Below, in pieces: positions 9,497 through 19,522 of a stretch of 64,000 nt of DNA (within the stretch, counting starts at the first letter, position 1; the number at the start of each line of letters is the position of its first letter). Under the pieces are notes generated by a model. That model was not told where the DNA came from. It did not search any database and saw only the letters and a list, made by a program, of their open reading frames with translations. The DNA is taken from positions 1-64,000 of the forward strand of contig CAVPMY010000005.1 of assembly GCA_963706685.1 (NCBI GenBank). The letters are read 5' to 3'. The stretch is from CADEEN01 sp963706685. GTDB lineage: Bacteria > Pseudomonadota > Gammaproteobacteria > Burkholderiales > Burkholderiaceae_C. The translations under genes were made by a program, and so were the position numbers.

Positions 9497-9902
9497 CGTT
9501 TTCTCCTATTAGATAGCTACCAATGTATTTTATCATGGATCGCGGCGGTGGCGTCCGAGCCCACCCTGCCTGAGTCGGGTCGCCCCGGGAACGCTGCCGC
9601 GCAGGGTCGCGCTGAATTATGGACAGTTCCGCCTGCCTGCTCGGCGTTCGGCAAGGCCTTCGGCGATCGGTTCATTGTCCGAAGTCAACGTTGATCGCAG
9701 TCAATGGCCCTGACGTGCCGGAACGGACACTCGGGGGCAAGGCTTCGACGCCGATCGCCGTCTCACCTACCCTCGTCCAGCATGTCAGGAATCGAACCCG
9801 GTCACGACAAACAACCCTGTGCAGCGTATTGATATCCCGATCGGGTCGATCGAGATCGATTCACACTGCCTGGGCTGAAGCGACTCGCCAACCGGCACTC
9901 AA
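9497..9902. other. Divergent intergenic region between yqjD-like and nfeD genes
   Basis: 406 bases with no convincing protein on either strand. It must hold the promoters of the divergent yqjD-like and nfeD transcripts. A TTGA-N6-TCAA dyad lies at 9691-9704, roughly 195 and 200 bases from the two start codons. No other strong element was seen. Confidence 0.6.
9691..9704. promoter_or_regulatory. FNR/FixK-type half-site dyad TTGATCGCAGTCAA
   Basis: TTGA-N6-TCAA, matching the CRP/FNR-family consensus with one base different from the strict TTGAT-N4-ATCAA form. It sits midway between divergent genes, about 200 bases from each start, farther than usual for direct promoter control. Confidence 0.35.
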
Positions 9903-11339
9903 ATGACGCTGTCCCGACGCCTTCTGGCTGCAATCCTGATCGCCCTTGGTGCGCTGGGTGGGCTGGCGCCGTCCTCGGCGTCGGCGGCTGGCCCCGGTGC
10001 TGGTGCTCGAGGTGCGCGACGCGATCGGCCCGGCCAGCGCCGACTACATCGATGCGCGGCATGGCAAGGCGCGCAGCAAGCGGCGCGCCGCTGGTCGTGC
10101 TGCGAGCTGGACACGCCCGGCGGGCTGGACACGTCGATGCGCCAGATCATCCAGGCCATCCTCGCTTCGCCGGTGCCGGTGGTGACCTACGTCAGCCCCG
10201 AAGGCGCGCGCGCGGCCAGCGCCGGCACCTACATCCTGTACGCCAGCCACGTCGCCGCGATGGCGCCGGCCACCACGCTGGGCGCGGCCACGCCGGTGCC
10301 GATCGGCATGCCGGGCCGAGCCGCAAGCCGCCGGCACACCGGGCACCGACCGCCAGGCGACAGCGCGCGAAGAAGGCGCAGCGGACAGCAGTCGGCGCCG
10401 CCTGCGGCGCCGGCCGACGCGATGACGCGCCAAGCAGGTCAACGACGCGGCGGCCTTCATCCGCGGCCTGGCGCAGCTGCGCGGCCGCAATGCCGACTGG
10501 GCCGAGCGCGCGGTGCGCGAGGCGGTCAGCCTGACCGCCGCCGAGGCGCTGCGCGAAAACGTGATCGACATCGTCGCCGCCGACGTGCCGACCTGCTGGC
10601 GCAGATCGACGGCCGCACGGTCGCGCGTGCCAGGCGGCGAACGTCACGCTGGCGACGCAGGGCCTGGCCATCGAGCGCTGCCGCCCGACTGGCGCCACCG
10701 CCTGCTGTCGGTGATCGCCAACCCGAGCTTCGCGCTGATCCTGATGATGATCGGCATCTACGGGCTGATCTTCGAGTTCTCGTCGCCGGGCTTCGGCGTG
10801 CCCGGCATCGGTCGGCGCGATCTGCCTGCTGCTGGCGCTGTTCGCGCTGCAGATGCTGCCGGTGAACTACGCCGGGCTGGCGCTGATCCTGCTCGGCATG
10901 GCGCCTGCTGGTCGCCGAAGCTGCTGTCGCCGAGCTTCGGCGTGCTCGGCGTCGGCGGCGTCGTCGCCTTCATCGCCGGCGGCCTGCTGCTGTTCGACCG
11001 CGACGTGCCGGGCTTCGGCGTGCCGCTGCCGCTGATCTTCGGCCTGGCCGCCAGCTCGGCGGCGCTGGTGCTGCTCGGCGGCGGCATGGCGCTGCGGGCG
11101 CGGCGGCGCGCCGGTGGTCAGCGGCCGCGAGGAGCTGATCGGCGCGCATCGGCGAGTGCTCGAGCGTCGACGGCCGACGCGACCTGGGCGCGCGTGCACG
11201 GCGAGCGCTGGCGCGTGCGCAGCGCCGCGCCGCTGGCAGCCGGGCCAGCGCGTGCGCGTGCGCGCGCGTCGACGGCCTGACGCTGACCGTCGACGCGCCA
11301 TGCCGACACCGACCACGCAACAAGGAGCAACGACCATGA
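9903..11339 (+). CDS. nfeD: NfeD family membrane serine protease (ClpP-like domain plus NfeD) (frameshifted)
   Basis: About 470 residues. A signal peptide (LLAAILIALGALGGLA) is followed by a periplasmic ClpP-class domain: LVLEVRDAIGPASADYI, LDTPGGLDTSMRQIIQAI, the probable nucleophile Ser in ASAGTYILYASHVAAMAP, and the probable catalytic Lys in MTRKQVNDAAAFI. Then three to four transmembrane helices (PSFALILMMIGIYGLIFEFS, then a GVLGVGGVVAFIAGG segment) and a C-terminal OB-fold-like region. Members cleave stomatin-family proteins, and the next gene encodes one. ATG 9903 is inferred from the signal peptide. The stop overlaps the slipin start. Frame shifts near 10000, 10085, 10315, 10430, 10590, 10815, 10900 and 11110-11270. 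Confidence 0.75.
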
Positions 11340-12116
11340 TCTTCGACTTCAACCTCGGCCTCGGCGGCGTGCTGCTGCCGCTGCTGCTGCTGCTGCTGGT
11401 CGGCTCGCTGCGCATCCTGCGCGAGTACGAGCGCGGCGTGGTCTTCCAGCTCGGCCGCTTCTGGAAGGTCAAGGGCCCGGGCCTGGTGATCGTCATCCCC
11501 GGCATCCAGCAGATGGTGCGCGTCGACCTGCGCGTGGTGACGATGGACGTGCGAGCCGCAGGACGTGATCTCGCGCGACAACGTGTCGGTCAAGGTCAAT
11601 GCGGTGGTGTTCTTCCGCGTGGTCGACCCGCAGAAGGCCATCATCCAGGTCGAGAACTTCCTGATGGCCACCAGCCAGCTGGCGCAGACCACGCTGCGCG
11701 TGGTGCTCGGCAAGCACGAGCTCGACGAGATGCTGGCCGAGCGCGAGCGGCTCAACCTCGACGTGCAGCAGATCCTCGATGCGCAGACCGACGCCTGGGG
11801 CATCAAGGTGACCAACGTCGAGATCAAGCACATCGACCTGAACGAGTCGATGATCCGCGCCATCGCCCGCCAGGCCGAGGCCGAGCGCGAGCGGCGCGCC
11901 AAGGTGATCCACGCCGAGGGCGAGAAGCAGGCCGCCGCGGCGCTGCTCGAAGCCGCGCAGATGCTGGCGCAGCAGCCCGAGGCGATGCAGCTGCGCTACC
12001 TGCAGACCATGACGCAGGTCGCCGGCGACCGCGCCTCGACGATCGTGCTTCCCGCTGCCGATGGACCTGCTGGGCGCGGCTGCTGGACCGGCAAACGCAA
12101 GGGTGGCGGGGCTTGA
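11336..12116 (+). CDS. Slipin/stomatin family SPFH protein (frameshifted)
   Basis: Membrane-microdomain scaffold of about 255 residues. N-terminal hairpin helix (LLPLLLLLLVGSLRIL), then the SPFH/Band-7 domain (EYERGVVFQLGRFWKVKGPG, then ISRDNVSVKVNAVVFFRVVD), then the oligomerising helix AEAERERRAKVIHAEGEKQA. Three inserted bases can be resolved: c11552, c12048 and c12092. Removing them, with one more near 12079, gives the family-like end STIVFPLPMDLLGALLDRKR and a stop at 12114-12116. The partnership with the upstream NfeD protease is a standing arrangement in bacteria. Confidence 0.85.
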
Positions 12117-12147
12117 GTCGCGCCACCGTAACTCGCGCGCGCCAGGA

Positions 12148-13848
12148 TCAGATGTAGTACAGCAGCAGGTAGCCGAGCAGCAGCACCAGCACCCACAACG
12201 CCATGCTGCGGGTGGCCCAGGTGCGGGCCAGGATCCGCTCGTCTCCATGGTGACGGTGAACCAGGTCGACCGCGCGACCCAGCCAGCGCAGCGTCATCCG
12301 ATCGAAGGCCTGGCGCGTGCGGCCGACGATCCCGACCATCGCCATCACGGCGCCGGCACCGAGGCGGCGGTAGGTCCAGTCGAAGTCGAGGTTGACCGAG
12401 CGCAGCTCGGGCGGATAGAGGCCGCGTGCGCATCAGCACCGCGAAGGCCAGCGCCGAGAACAGCAGCAGCTGCAGCTGCGTCAGGACGTGCGAGCACCGT
12501 GTAGGGCACGTAGTCGACCGGATAGGGCAGCAGCGCGTAGAGCGGCTCCGGATAGACGCCGATGCCGATGCACAGCGCCGCGGCCAGCGCCCATCGCGAC
12601 CAGCATGTGCGTCGGCGCCTCGTCGCAGCGCTTGCCGCAGTCGTGGGCGAAGAAGGCGAAGTAGGGAATCTTGATACCCGAGTGATGGAACACGCCGGCC
12701 GAGGCGAACAGCAGCAGCCAGCCAGGCCACCAGGTGGCCGCCGCTGCCCGCGGCCGACAGGATCATCGACTTGCTGATGAAGCCGCTGAACAGCGGAAAG
12801 CCGGAGATCGATGCGGCGCCGACGATGCAGAACGCCGTGGTCCAGGGCATCGACTTGTACAGCCCGCCGAGTTCGGTGCCCTTGACCGTGCCGACGCGGT
12901 ACAGCACCGCGCCCATCGACATGAACAGCAGCGCCTTGTAGAGGATGTGGGTGAACGGCGTGCGCGGCGGTGCCGTTGAGCGCCAGCTCGGTGCCGATGC
13001 CGACTGCCGACCACCATGAAGCCGAGCTGGTTGTTCAGGCTGTAGGCCAGCACGCGGCGCAGGTCGTTCTCGATCACGGCATAGAAGATCGGGAACACGG
13101 CCATCGTCGCGCCGATCGGGATCAGCAGCTCGGTGCCGGCGAAGCCGCGGGCCAGCGCATAGACCGCCAGCTTGGTCGTGAAGGCCGACAGGAACACGGT
13201 GCCGGTCTCGGTCGCCTCCGGGTAGGCGTCCTGCAGCCAGTTGTGCAGCAGCGGAAAGGCGCACTTGATGCCGAAGGCGAGGAAGATGAGCCAGCCGGCC
13301 AGGCCGTCGAGGCCGATGTGGTCGAAGCGCAGCGAGCCGGTGGCCCGGTAGTGCGCGATCGCGCCCAGCAGCAGCAACATGCCCGACAGCAGTTGGACGA
13401 GGAAGTAGCGCATGCCCGCCCGGTACGAAGCCGTCGTGCCGCGCGCCCAGACCAGCAGCACCGAGCTGACGGCGGTCAGCTCCCAGAACACGAACAGCGT
13501 GACCAGGTCGCCGGCGAAGACCGCGCCGATCGCCGCGCCGGCATAGACCAGATCCGGCCACCTGCTGGGTCGCGCTGCGCACGTGAAATGCGTACAGCGC
13601 CGAGATCGACGGCGGCGATCATGAAGATCCAGCCGAACACCATGCTCCAGCGGTCGACGCGCAGCAGCACCAGTTCCATGCCGAGGAATTCGTACTGGCC
13701 CGCGAGTGCCCGGATCGAGCAGGCTCAGCTGGACCAGCCCCAGCAGCGGCAGGAGCACCGCGTAGGCGCTGCGCAGGCGCGCCGGCAGCAGCGGCAACAG
13801 CATGCCGCCGAGGATCAAGGTCAGAGCGGGCGAATACTCAGCGCTCAT
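12148..13848 (-). CDS. Mrp-type antiporter subunit D-like, third copy (frameshifted)
   Basis: NuoM/MrpD-like ion-translocating subunit, about 565 residues, with around 14 hydrophobic segments. Family features: the acidic helix VTLFVFWELTAVSSVLLVWA, the lysine helix FLAFGIKCAFPLLHNWLQDA, TGTVFLSAFTTKLAVYALA, RRVLAYSLNNQLGFMVVG, HILYKALLFMSMGAVLYRVG and the ISGFPLFSGFISKSMIL loop. A C-terminal extension of about 80 residues ends in a transmembrane anchor (LWVLVLLLGYLLLYYI). ATG 13848 overlaps the upstream small gene by 11 bases. One resolved insertion is an extra G in GCCGTTCACC near 12970. Other shifts near 13715, 13610, 13575, 12735, 12595 and 12490. It converges on the slipin gene. Confidence 0.75.
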
Positions 13849-14092
13849 AGTAGTCTTCCGGCCGCATCAGGATCCGGCGCAGCGCCTTGGCAACCAGCAC
13901 CAGCGCGACGCAGCCGACGAAGCCGAACCAGCCGTGGAAGCCGAACCAGTCCTCGACGGCGACCTCGCCGTGCTTGTGGATCAGGGGCTCGACCAGCAAC
14001 AGCAGGCCGCAGACGATCCACAGCGACCAGTACAGCTTGCTCACGTTTTTCGGCTGGTCCAGCCAGCGCATCGGTTCATCGTTCGATTGCAT
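13838..14092 (-). CDS. Small two-helix membrane protein in the Mrp operon
   Basis: 84 residues, intact, not recognised. A polar N terminus (SNDEPMRWLDQPKNVSKLYW) leads into two hydrophobic helices (LWIVCGLLLLVEPL and GFVGCVALVLVAKAL) separated by HKHGEVAVEDWFGFHGW, ending RPEDYYER. Its stop lies inside the start of the third D-type gene and it begins 25 bases after the second, so it is embedded in the antiporter operon and is probably an accessory subunit of the complex. Tyr, Trp and acidic residues at the membrane edges support a structural role; this is inference. Confidence 0.65.
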   Translation of the reverse strand: MQSNDEPMRWLDQPKNVSKLYWSLWIVCGLLLLVEPLIHKHGEVAVEDWFGFHGWFGFVGCVALVLVAKALRRILMRPEDYYER

Positions 14093-14116
14093 GGTTCGAA
14101 GACTCCGGTGGGCCGC

Positions 14117-15594
14117 TCAGCCGACGCCCCGGGCGAGAGCGAGCAAGCCGTCATGGAAGAAGAACAGCGCGACGGTCAACATCGCGGTGATGACCAGCGC
14201 GACCACGCATCGGCCACGGCGCTTCGCCATGGTCGGCGTGGTCGTCGGCCGGTGCGGACCGGAAGAAGGCCCGGTGCACGATCGGCAGGAAGTAGGCGGC
14301 GTTGAGCAGCGCGCTCAGCACGACGACAGCCGACCGCCAGCTAGTGCTGGCCATCGAGCGCGCCGTTGACGATGAACCACTTGCTGACGAAACCCACCGC
14401 CGGCGGCACGCCGATCAGCGACAGCGCGCCGATCGTGAAGGCGCGCCATCGTCCAGGGCATGCGCCGGCCGATGCCGTCGAGCTGGCTGACCTCGGTCTT
14501 GTGCGCCGCCGTGTAGATCGCGCCGGCCGCGAAGAACAGCGTGATCTTGCCACCGCGTGCGCGGCGATGTGCAGCACCGCACCGATCACCGACAGCGGCG
14601 CCAGCAAGGCGGCGGCCATGACCACGTACGAGAGCTGGCTGATCGTCGAGTAGGCCAGGCGGCGCTTCAGGTTGTCGGAGCGCAAGCGCCACCACCGACG
14701 CCGCGATGATCGTGAAGCCCGCCACCACCACCAGCCAGTCGGCCGCGCCGTCGAGCCCGGCGCCGGCGAGGTTGTCGACGCCGAAGATGTAGACGATGAC
14801 CTTGACCACGCTGAACACGCCGGCCTTGACCACGGCGACCGCATGCAGCAGCGCCGAGACCGGCGTCGGCGCCACCATCGCCGCCGGCAGCCAGCGGTGA
14901 AACGGCATCAGCGCCGCCTTGCCGATGCCGAACATGCACAGCGCCAGCAGGCCGGCCAGCGCGCCGTGCCCGAGCTTGCCGGCGAGGATGCCGCCGGGCG
15001 TGAAGTCGGTGGTGCCGGCGACGTGCCAGATGAATACCAGCGCCGGCAGCAGGAAGACGATCGAGGTGCCCATCAGCAGGCCGAGATAGGTGCTGCCGCC
15101 GCCCTTGGCGAGCGGCTCGTGCCGTGGTGGGTGACCAGCGGATAGGTCACCAGCGTCAGCACTTCGTAGAAGACGAACAGCGTGAACAGGTTGCCGGCCA
15201 GCGCGATGCCCATCGTCGCCGCCAGCGCGAGCGCGAAGCAGACGTAGAAGCGGGTCTGCTTGGCTTCGTTGTTGCCGCGCATGTAGCCGATCGAGTACAG
15301 CGAGTTGACGATCCACAGGCCCGATGCGATGAGCGGCGAACAGCATGCCCAGCGGCTCGACCTTGAAGGCGATCTGCAGCCCCGGCAGCATGCTGAACAG
15401 CGCCAGCTCGGGGCGCTCGCCGCCGGCTCACGCCAGGCAGCAGCGACAGCACGCAGCCGAACAGGGTCAGCGGCCGTCACCAGCGTGACGGTCTCGCGCA
15501 GGTTCGGCGACCTGCCGGCGCAGCGCGATCAGCGACGGCACCCAGCAGCGGCACCAGCAGCGCGGCGAGCGATCGCCTGCTCCGGCGCCAGCAT
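14117..15594 (-). CDS. Mrp-type antiporter subunit D-like, second copy (frameshifted)
   Basis: About 490 residues, NuoL/N/MrpD superfamily. Visible: LFTLFVFYEVLTLVTYPLVT (acidic helix), GALAGLLALCMFGIGKAALM with PFHRWLPAAMVAPTPVSALL (lysine helix and quinone-oxidoreductase signature), HAVAVVKAGVFSVVKVIVYI, RRLAYSTISQLSYVVMAAAL, AHAVARS, and VSKWFIVNGALDG. It ends VALVITAMLTVALFFFHDG and GLLALARGVG with a stop at 14117-14119. ATG 15594 shares its A with the stop of the first copy (TGATG). Frame shifts near 15560-15330, 15120, 14685, 14555, 14345 and 14215. It probably conducts protons or Na+ together with the other D-type subunits. Confidence 0.75.
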
Positions 15595-17083
15595 CAGCGC
15601 AGCCCTCCCAGCATCAGCCTGGCGGCCTGCGACGGCGGAGCCGACGGTGAAGCAGGTGTCGAGCGCCGAAGTACACGACGGCCGCCACCAGCAGCGCCGG
15701 CAGGCAGCGGCCATCGACCAGGGCACCGCCGCGCTGCCGGCGGTGTCCTTGCGCGGCTCACGGAAGTACGCCGCCTCGACGAAACGCCAGACGTAGGCCA
15801 CCGCCAGCAGCGACGACAGCCACGATCAGGAAGACCAGCCACCACTGGCCCTTCTCCAGCGCGGCCAGGATCAGGTACCACTTGCTGACGAAGCCGGCGG
15901 TGCCCGGCACGCCGATCAGCGACAGCCCGCAGAGCACGATGCCGAAACTGGTCAGCGGCATGCGCTGGCCCAGGCCCTGGATGCGCGTCAGGCTGGTGCC
16001 GCCCATCACCAGCGCCACGCCGCCCAGCAGCATGAAGATCGCCCCCTTGGTCACGCCGTGGTTGAACAGGTGCACGATGGTGGCGGTGAGTCCGGTCACC
16101 GAGCCGAACGACAGGCCGAGGATGATGTAGCCGATCTGGCCGACGCTGGAATAGGCGAACAGGCGCTTCAGGTCGGTCTGGAAGATCGCGATCGTCGATG
16201 CGACGAACATGCCCGCCAGCGCCAGCAGCAGCATCGCTTCCTGCATCGGCAGCTGCCCGAACACCTGCGACTCGCCGAAGACCGAGAAGTAAAAGCGCAG
16301 CAGCACGTAGACCGCGACCTTGGTGGCGGTGGCGGCCAGGAAGGCCGACACCGCCGAGGGCGCGTAGGTGTAGGCGTTGGGCAGCCACTGGTGCAGCGGA
16401 AACAGGGCCAGCTTGAGCGAGATGCCCACGGTCAGGAAGGCCAGCGCGGCCAGCACCGGTCGCGTGCCCTGCACCGAGCCGATGCGCCGGCCCATGTCGG
16501 CCAGGTTCAGCGTGCCGGTCATCAGGTAGAGCAGGCCGACGCCGATGACGATGAAGGTGGCGCCGATCGTGCCCATGATCAGGTACTGGTAGGCGGCCAA
16601 CAGCGCGCGCCGGTCGCGGCCCAGCGCGATCAGCACATAGGTCGACAGCGACGAGATCTCGAGGAACACGAAGACGTTGAAAGCGTCGCCGGTGATCGTG
16701 ATGCCGAGCAGGCCCGCCAGGCACAGCAGGAACATCGTGTAGAAGAGGTAGTGCTGCTGCGGCGGCACTTCGGCCTCGATGCTGGCCCGGCTGTAGGGCA
16801 GCACCACCGCGGCGATACCGGACACCAGCACCAGCACGAAGGCGCTCAGCCGATCGACGCGGTACTCGATGCCCCAGGGCGGCGGCCAGTTGCCGATCGC
16901 GTAGGAGATCGTGCCGCCGTCGCCCACCTGCAGCCACAGCGCGATCGCGATCGCCAGCGCGAACCAGCAGGCCGCCAGCGCAACGCCGAAGGCCAGGCTG
17001 CCGCGCCGCAGCAGCACCGTCAGCGGCGCCGCGAGCAGCGGCACGACGACCTGCAGCGCAGGCAGATGCTGGGCCAGGCTCAT
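15594..17083 (-). CDS. mrpD: Mrp-type antiporter subunit D, first copy (frameshifts at 3' end)
   Basis: About 496 residues, the best preserved of three paralogues. From ATG 17083: MSLAQHLPALQVVVPLLAAP, DAFNVFVFLEISSLSTYVLI with the conserved Glu, LKLALFPLHQWLPNAYTYAP with the conserved Lys, SAVSAFLAATATKVAVYVLL, KRLFAYSSVGQIGYIILGLS, HLFNHGVTKGAIFMLLGGV, and GVPGTAGFVSKWYLILAALE. The C terminus continues through frame shifts near 15820, 15720 and 15660 to RLMLGGLR. The start overlaps the mrpC stop (ATGA). Three D-type subunits in one operon is unusual, since classical Mrp has MrpA plus one MrpD. Confidence 0.85.
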
Positions 17084-17475
17084 CGCGCCTCTTCGTTCCC
17101 GCCCGGCCCCGCGTCCAGGCCCAGGATCTCGTCTTCCTCGATGCTGTCGTAGGCCTCGCGGATGCGCACCACCAGCGCCAGGCCGAGCGCCAGCGTGGCC
17201 ACGCCGACGACGATGGCGGTCAGGATCAGCACATGCGGCAGCGGATTGGAGTAGACCGTGAAGGCGTCGCTGAGGATCGGCGCGGTGCCGCCGACCAGCT
17301 TGCCCGGCGCGATGTAGAGCAGGTAGACCGAGGTCTGGAAGATGCCCAGCCCGACCAGCTTCTTGATCAGGTTGCCGCGCGCGATGACGATGAACAGCCC
17401 CGCGATCATCAGGAAGATGGTGATGAAGTAGGTGAAGTGCCCGCCCAGGGTCAGGGCCGTCGCGGTGGGCGTCAT
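17080..17475 (-). CDS. mrpC: Mrp-type antiporter subunit C (NuoK-like)
   Basis: 131 residues, intact. Three transmembrane helices (FTYFITIFLMIAGLFIVIA, a LIKKLVGLGIFQTSVYLLYI segment, and ILTAIVVGVATLALGLALVV) as in MrpC/NuoK, then a charged cytoplasmic tail EAYDSIEEDEILGLDAGPGG. ATG 17475 overlaps the mrpB stop and the stop overlaps the mrpD start, so translation is coupled on both sides. It would form part of the ion path in the membrane complex. Confidence 0.85.
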   Translation of the reverse strand: MTPTATALTLGGHFTYFITIFLMIAGLFIVIARGNLIKKLVGLGIFQTSVYLLYIAPGKLVGGTAPILSDAFTVYSNPLPHVLILTAIVVGVATLALGLALVVRIREAYDSIEEDEILGLDAGPGGNEEAR

Positions 17476-17900
17476 TCGTCGACGTTGCCGCGGTCGGCGA
17501 ACATGTAGAAGATCTTCAGCATCACGCCCGAGACGGTGATCGCCACGCCGACCTCGACCCAGAAAATGCCGCGGTGCTGGCCGAGCACCGGGTTGCGAGT
17601 CGAGCACGAAGTAGTCGAGGTAGTTGCCGCCGAGCAGCAGCCCGGCCACGCCGACGCCGGCGTAGATCAGCACGCCGAGCGCCATCATCGATTCGACCAG
17701 CGCGTTCCGGCACCACCTTGCGGGCGTCGGCCAGGCCGAAGATCAGCGCGTAGAAGATCACCGCGGCGGCCAGGATCACGCCGGCCTGGAAGCCGCCGCC
17801 GGGCCCGAAGTCGCCGTGGAACTGCACGTACAGGCGCGAACAGCAGGATGAACGGGATCAGCAGCTTGGCGACGACCCGCAGGACGAGATCGTTTCTCAT
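17472..17900 (-). CDS. mrpB: Mrp-type antiporter subunit B (frameshifted)
   Basis: About 142 residues. It starts MRNDLVLRVVAKLLIPFILL at ATG 17900, then the MnhB core VQFHGDFGPGGGFQAGVILA, AAVIFYALIFGLADARKVVP, SMMALGVLIYAGVGVAGLLL, GGNYLDYFVLD, and an end reading EVGVAITVSGVMLKIFYMFA after a shift. The HGDxxPGGGFQ motif is diagnostic of the MnhB family. Frame shifts near 17835, 17705 and 17595. The stop overlaps the mrpC start. Confidence 0.8.
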
Positions 17901-17905
17901 GGTTC

Positions 17906-18440
17906 TCAGCGGCTCTTGCGCCGGCGCCGCAGCAGCGCGACCACGCCGGCGCCGGCGGTGAAGACGACCGTGGTTTCGCCCAGCGTGTCGTAGCCGCGGT
18001 AGCTGGCGAGCACGGCGGTGACCACGTTGGGCACGTCGACCTCCTGCTTCATCTCGTTCAGGTAGCGCGGCGCCACGTGCAGGTGGATCGGCGCCTTCGG
18101 ATCGGAGAACTCCGGCAGGCCGAGCGTGCCGTAGACCAGCACCGCGCCCACCGACAAGCGACATCAGCAGCGGCAGCCACGGCTTGTGCAGCGGCCGCGC
18201 CTCCTCGCTCTTGCACAGGTACAGCGCGCCGAGGAACAGCACGGTCGAGATGCCGGCGCCGACCGAGGCCTCGGTCATCGCCACGTCGACCGCGTCCATC
18301 GCCACCAGCACGGTGGCCATCAGGAAGCTGTAGATGCCGCTGAGGACGATCACGCCGAACAGGTTGCGGCTGCGCGCGATCACCAGCACGGCGACCGCCA
18401 TCAGCACCAGCAGCACGTTGATGATCAGGGTTTCGATGAT
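17906..18440 (-). CDS. Free-standing MrpA C-terminal (MbhD/MbhE, DUF4040) subunit (frameshifted)
   Basis: About 178 residues. The first part is an MbhD/DUF4040 domain: LIINVLLVLMAVAVLVIARS, LFGVIVLSGIYSFLMATVLV, AMDAVDVAMTEASVGAGIST. The second part, after one shift near 18155, matches an MbhE-like end: SVGAVLVYGTLGLPEFSDPK, then PNVVTAVLASYRGYDTLGET with the TVVFTAGAGVVALL helix. In classical Mrp this unit is fused to the large NuoL-like MrpA; here it stands alone and no NuoL-sized MrpA is present. The start is unclear: the coding frame extends to about 18440 without an ATG, with CTG 18428, GTG 18416 and ATG 18401 as options. Confidence 0.7.
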
Positions 18441-18759
18441 CGGCTCTCCTCGTCGGCCAGCAGCGGTCTTCAGGCCGCGCACCATGCGCGGCGCGCGCCA
18501 GCGCATGGGTGGCGGTCGGGCTGGCAAAGAAGATCAGCAGCGCCGATCATCACCAGCTTGACGGCCACCAGCGTGAAGCCGGCCTGCAAGCATCAGGCCG
18601 AGCAGGATCAGACCGGCACCCAGGGTTTCGATCACGCTGGCGGCGTGCATGCGCGTGTAGAAGTCGGGCATGCGCAGCAGACCCAGCGCACCGACCATGC
18701 AGAAGAAGCCGCCGCTCACCAGGCAGACCCAGCTCAGCGGCGTCGATCCACGAGTTCAT
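18425..18759 (-). CDS. mrpG: Mrp-type antiporter subunit G (frameshifted)
   Basis: About 110 residues. ATG 18759 has GGAG five bases upstream. Core: SGGFFCMVGALGLLRMPDFY, then TRMHAASVIETLGAGLILLG, the PDxYTRxHA motif that defines MnhG. The C terminus (MIGALLIFFASPTATHALAR) appears in another frame after a shift near 18590. The proposed stop at 18425-18427 requires one more shift near 18465. It overlaps the mrpF stop upstream. Confidence 0.8.
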
Positions 18760-19042
18760 GTTTTCTCCGACTCCTCGATGCCGGGATCGCCGAGGTCGCC
18801 GTGGCGGAAGTACTTCAGCACCGCGATCGTGCCGATGACATTGAGCAGGCCGTAGACGATCGCCAGGTCGAGGAATTCCGGCCGCCCGTTCAGGAAACCG
18901 ATCACCGCCAGCAGCAGCATGGCCACGCGTGCCGATGGTGTTGGCGGCCAGCGCGCGGTCGAACACCGTCGGACCCGAGCGCCGCGCGCACCAGGGCCAG
19001 CGCCATCGTCACCAGCAGCGCCAGGGCCGCCGCGGCGAACAT
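18756..19042 (-). CDS. mrpF: Mrp-type antiporter subunit F (frameshifted)
   Basis: About 95 residues. ATG 19042 opens MFAAAALALLVTMALALVRA, followed after a shift near 18970 by PTVFDRALAANTIGTR (the P-x(2)-xDR motif of MnhF), then AMLLLAVIGFLNGRPEFLDL and AIVYGLLNVIGTIAVLKYFR, ending in an acidic tail. The stop overlaps the mrpG start (ATGA). A second shift lies near 18925. Three helices, as expected. The frame is open from mrpE into mrpF in the sequence given. Confidence 0.75.
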
Positions 19043-19522
19043 CAGGACCGCCCCTCGCAGGCCGTCGACGCGGCGATCCATCTCGCTGTCGACAACGGCC
19101 CCCGCACTGGCGCGGGTCAGGCCGTGCACGAGGAACTCACCCGAGGCGGCCTCGATCGTGATCGTGCCGGGCGTCAGCGTGATCGAGTTGGCGTGGATCA
19201 CCAGCCCGACATCGGTCTTCTGGGTCGGCTTGAAGCGCACCAGGGTCGGGCTGATCGGCAGCTTCGGGTCGAGGATGATCATGCTCACGTCCCAGGCCGA
19301 CTTGACGATCTCCTTGACCAGCCACGGCCAGTAGAACAGCAGCGCCCGCGGCCCCAAGTGGATCGGGTGACCCTCCGGATCGACCACATCCATGCGCCGC
19401 GCGAACCAGACCACCGCGAGCGCACAGCCGAGCCCTGCGGACAACAGGAACGGCGTGAAGTAGCCCGACAGCAGCAGCCAGAACAGGCCCAGGGAGAAGA
19501 ACAGACTGATGGCGTGGAACAC
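19042..19522 (-). CDS. mrpE: Mrp-type antiporter subunit E
   Basis: First gene of the operon, about 159 residues. GTG 19522 gives FHAISLFFSLGLFWLLLSGY, then TPFLLSAGLGCALAVVWFAR, RALLFYWPWLVKEIVKSAWD, and the cytoplasmic domain with LITPT-like spacing SITLTPGTITIEAASGEFLV and HGLTRAS as in MnhE. A separate stop requires removing one G in GAGGGGCGG near 19050, which would give TGA 19042-19044 sharing bases with the mrpF ATG. Without that correction mrpE and mrpF read as one chain. Because the neighbours carry many single-base errors I prefer two genes. Confidence 0.75.

Noticed and set aside
12148..17083. NADH dehydrogenase (nuoL, nuoM, nuoN) genes
   Set aside because: The surrounding MrpE, F, G, B and C homologues and the absence of other nuo genes make an Mrp-type complex the better reading.
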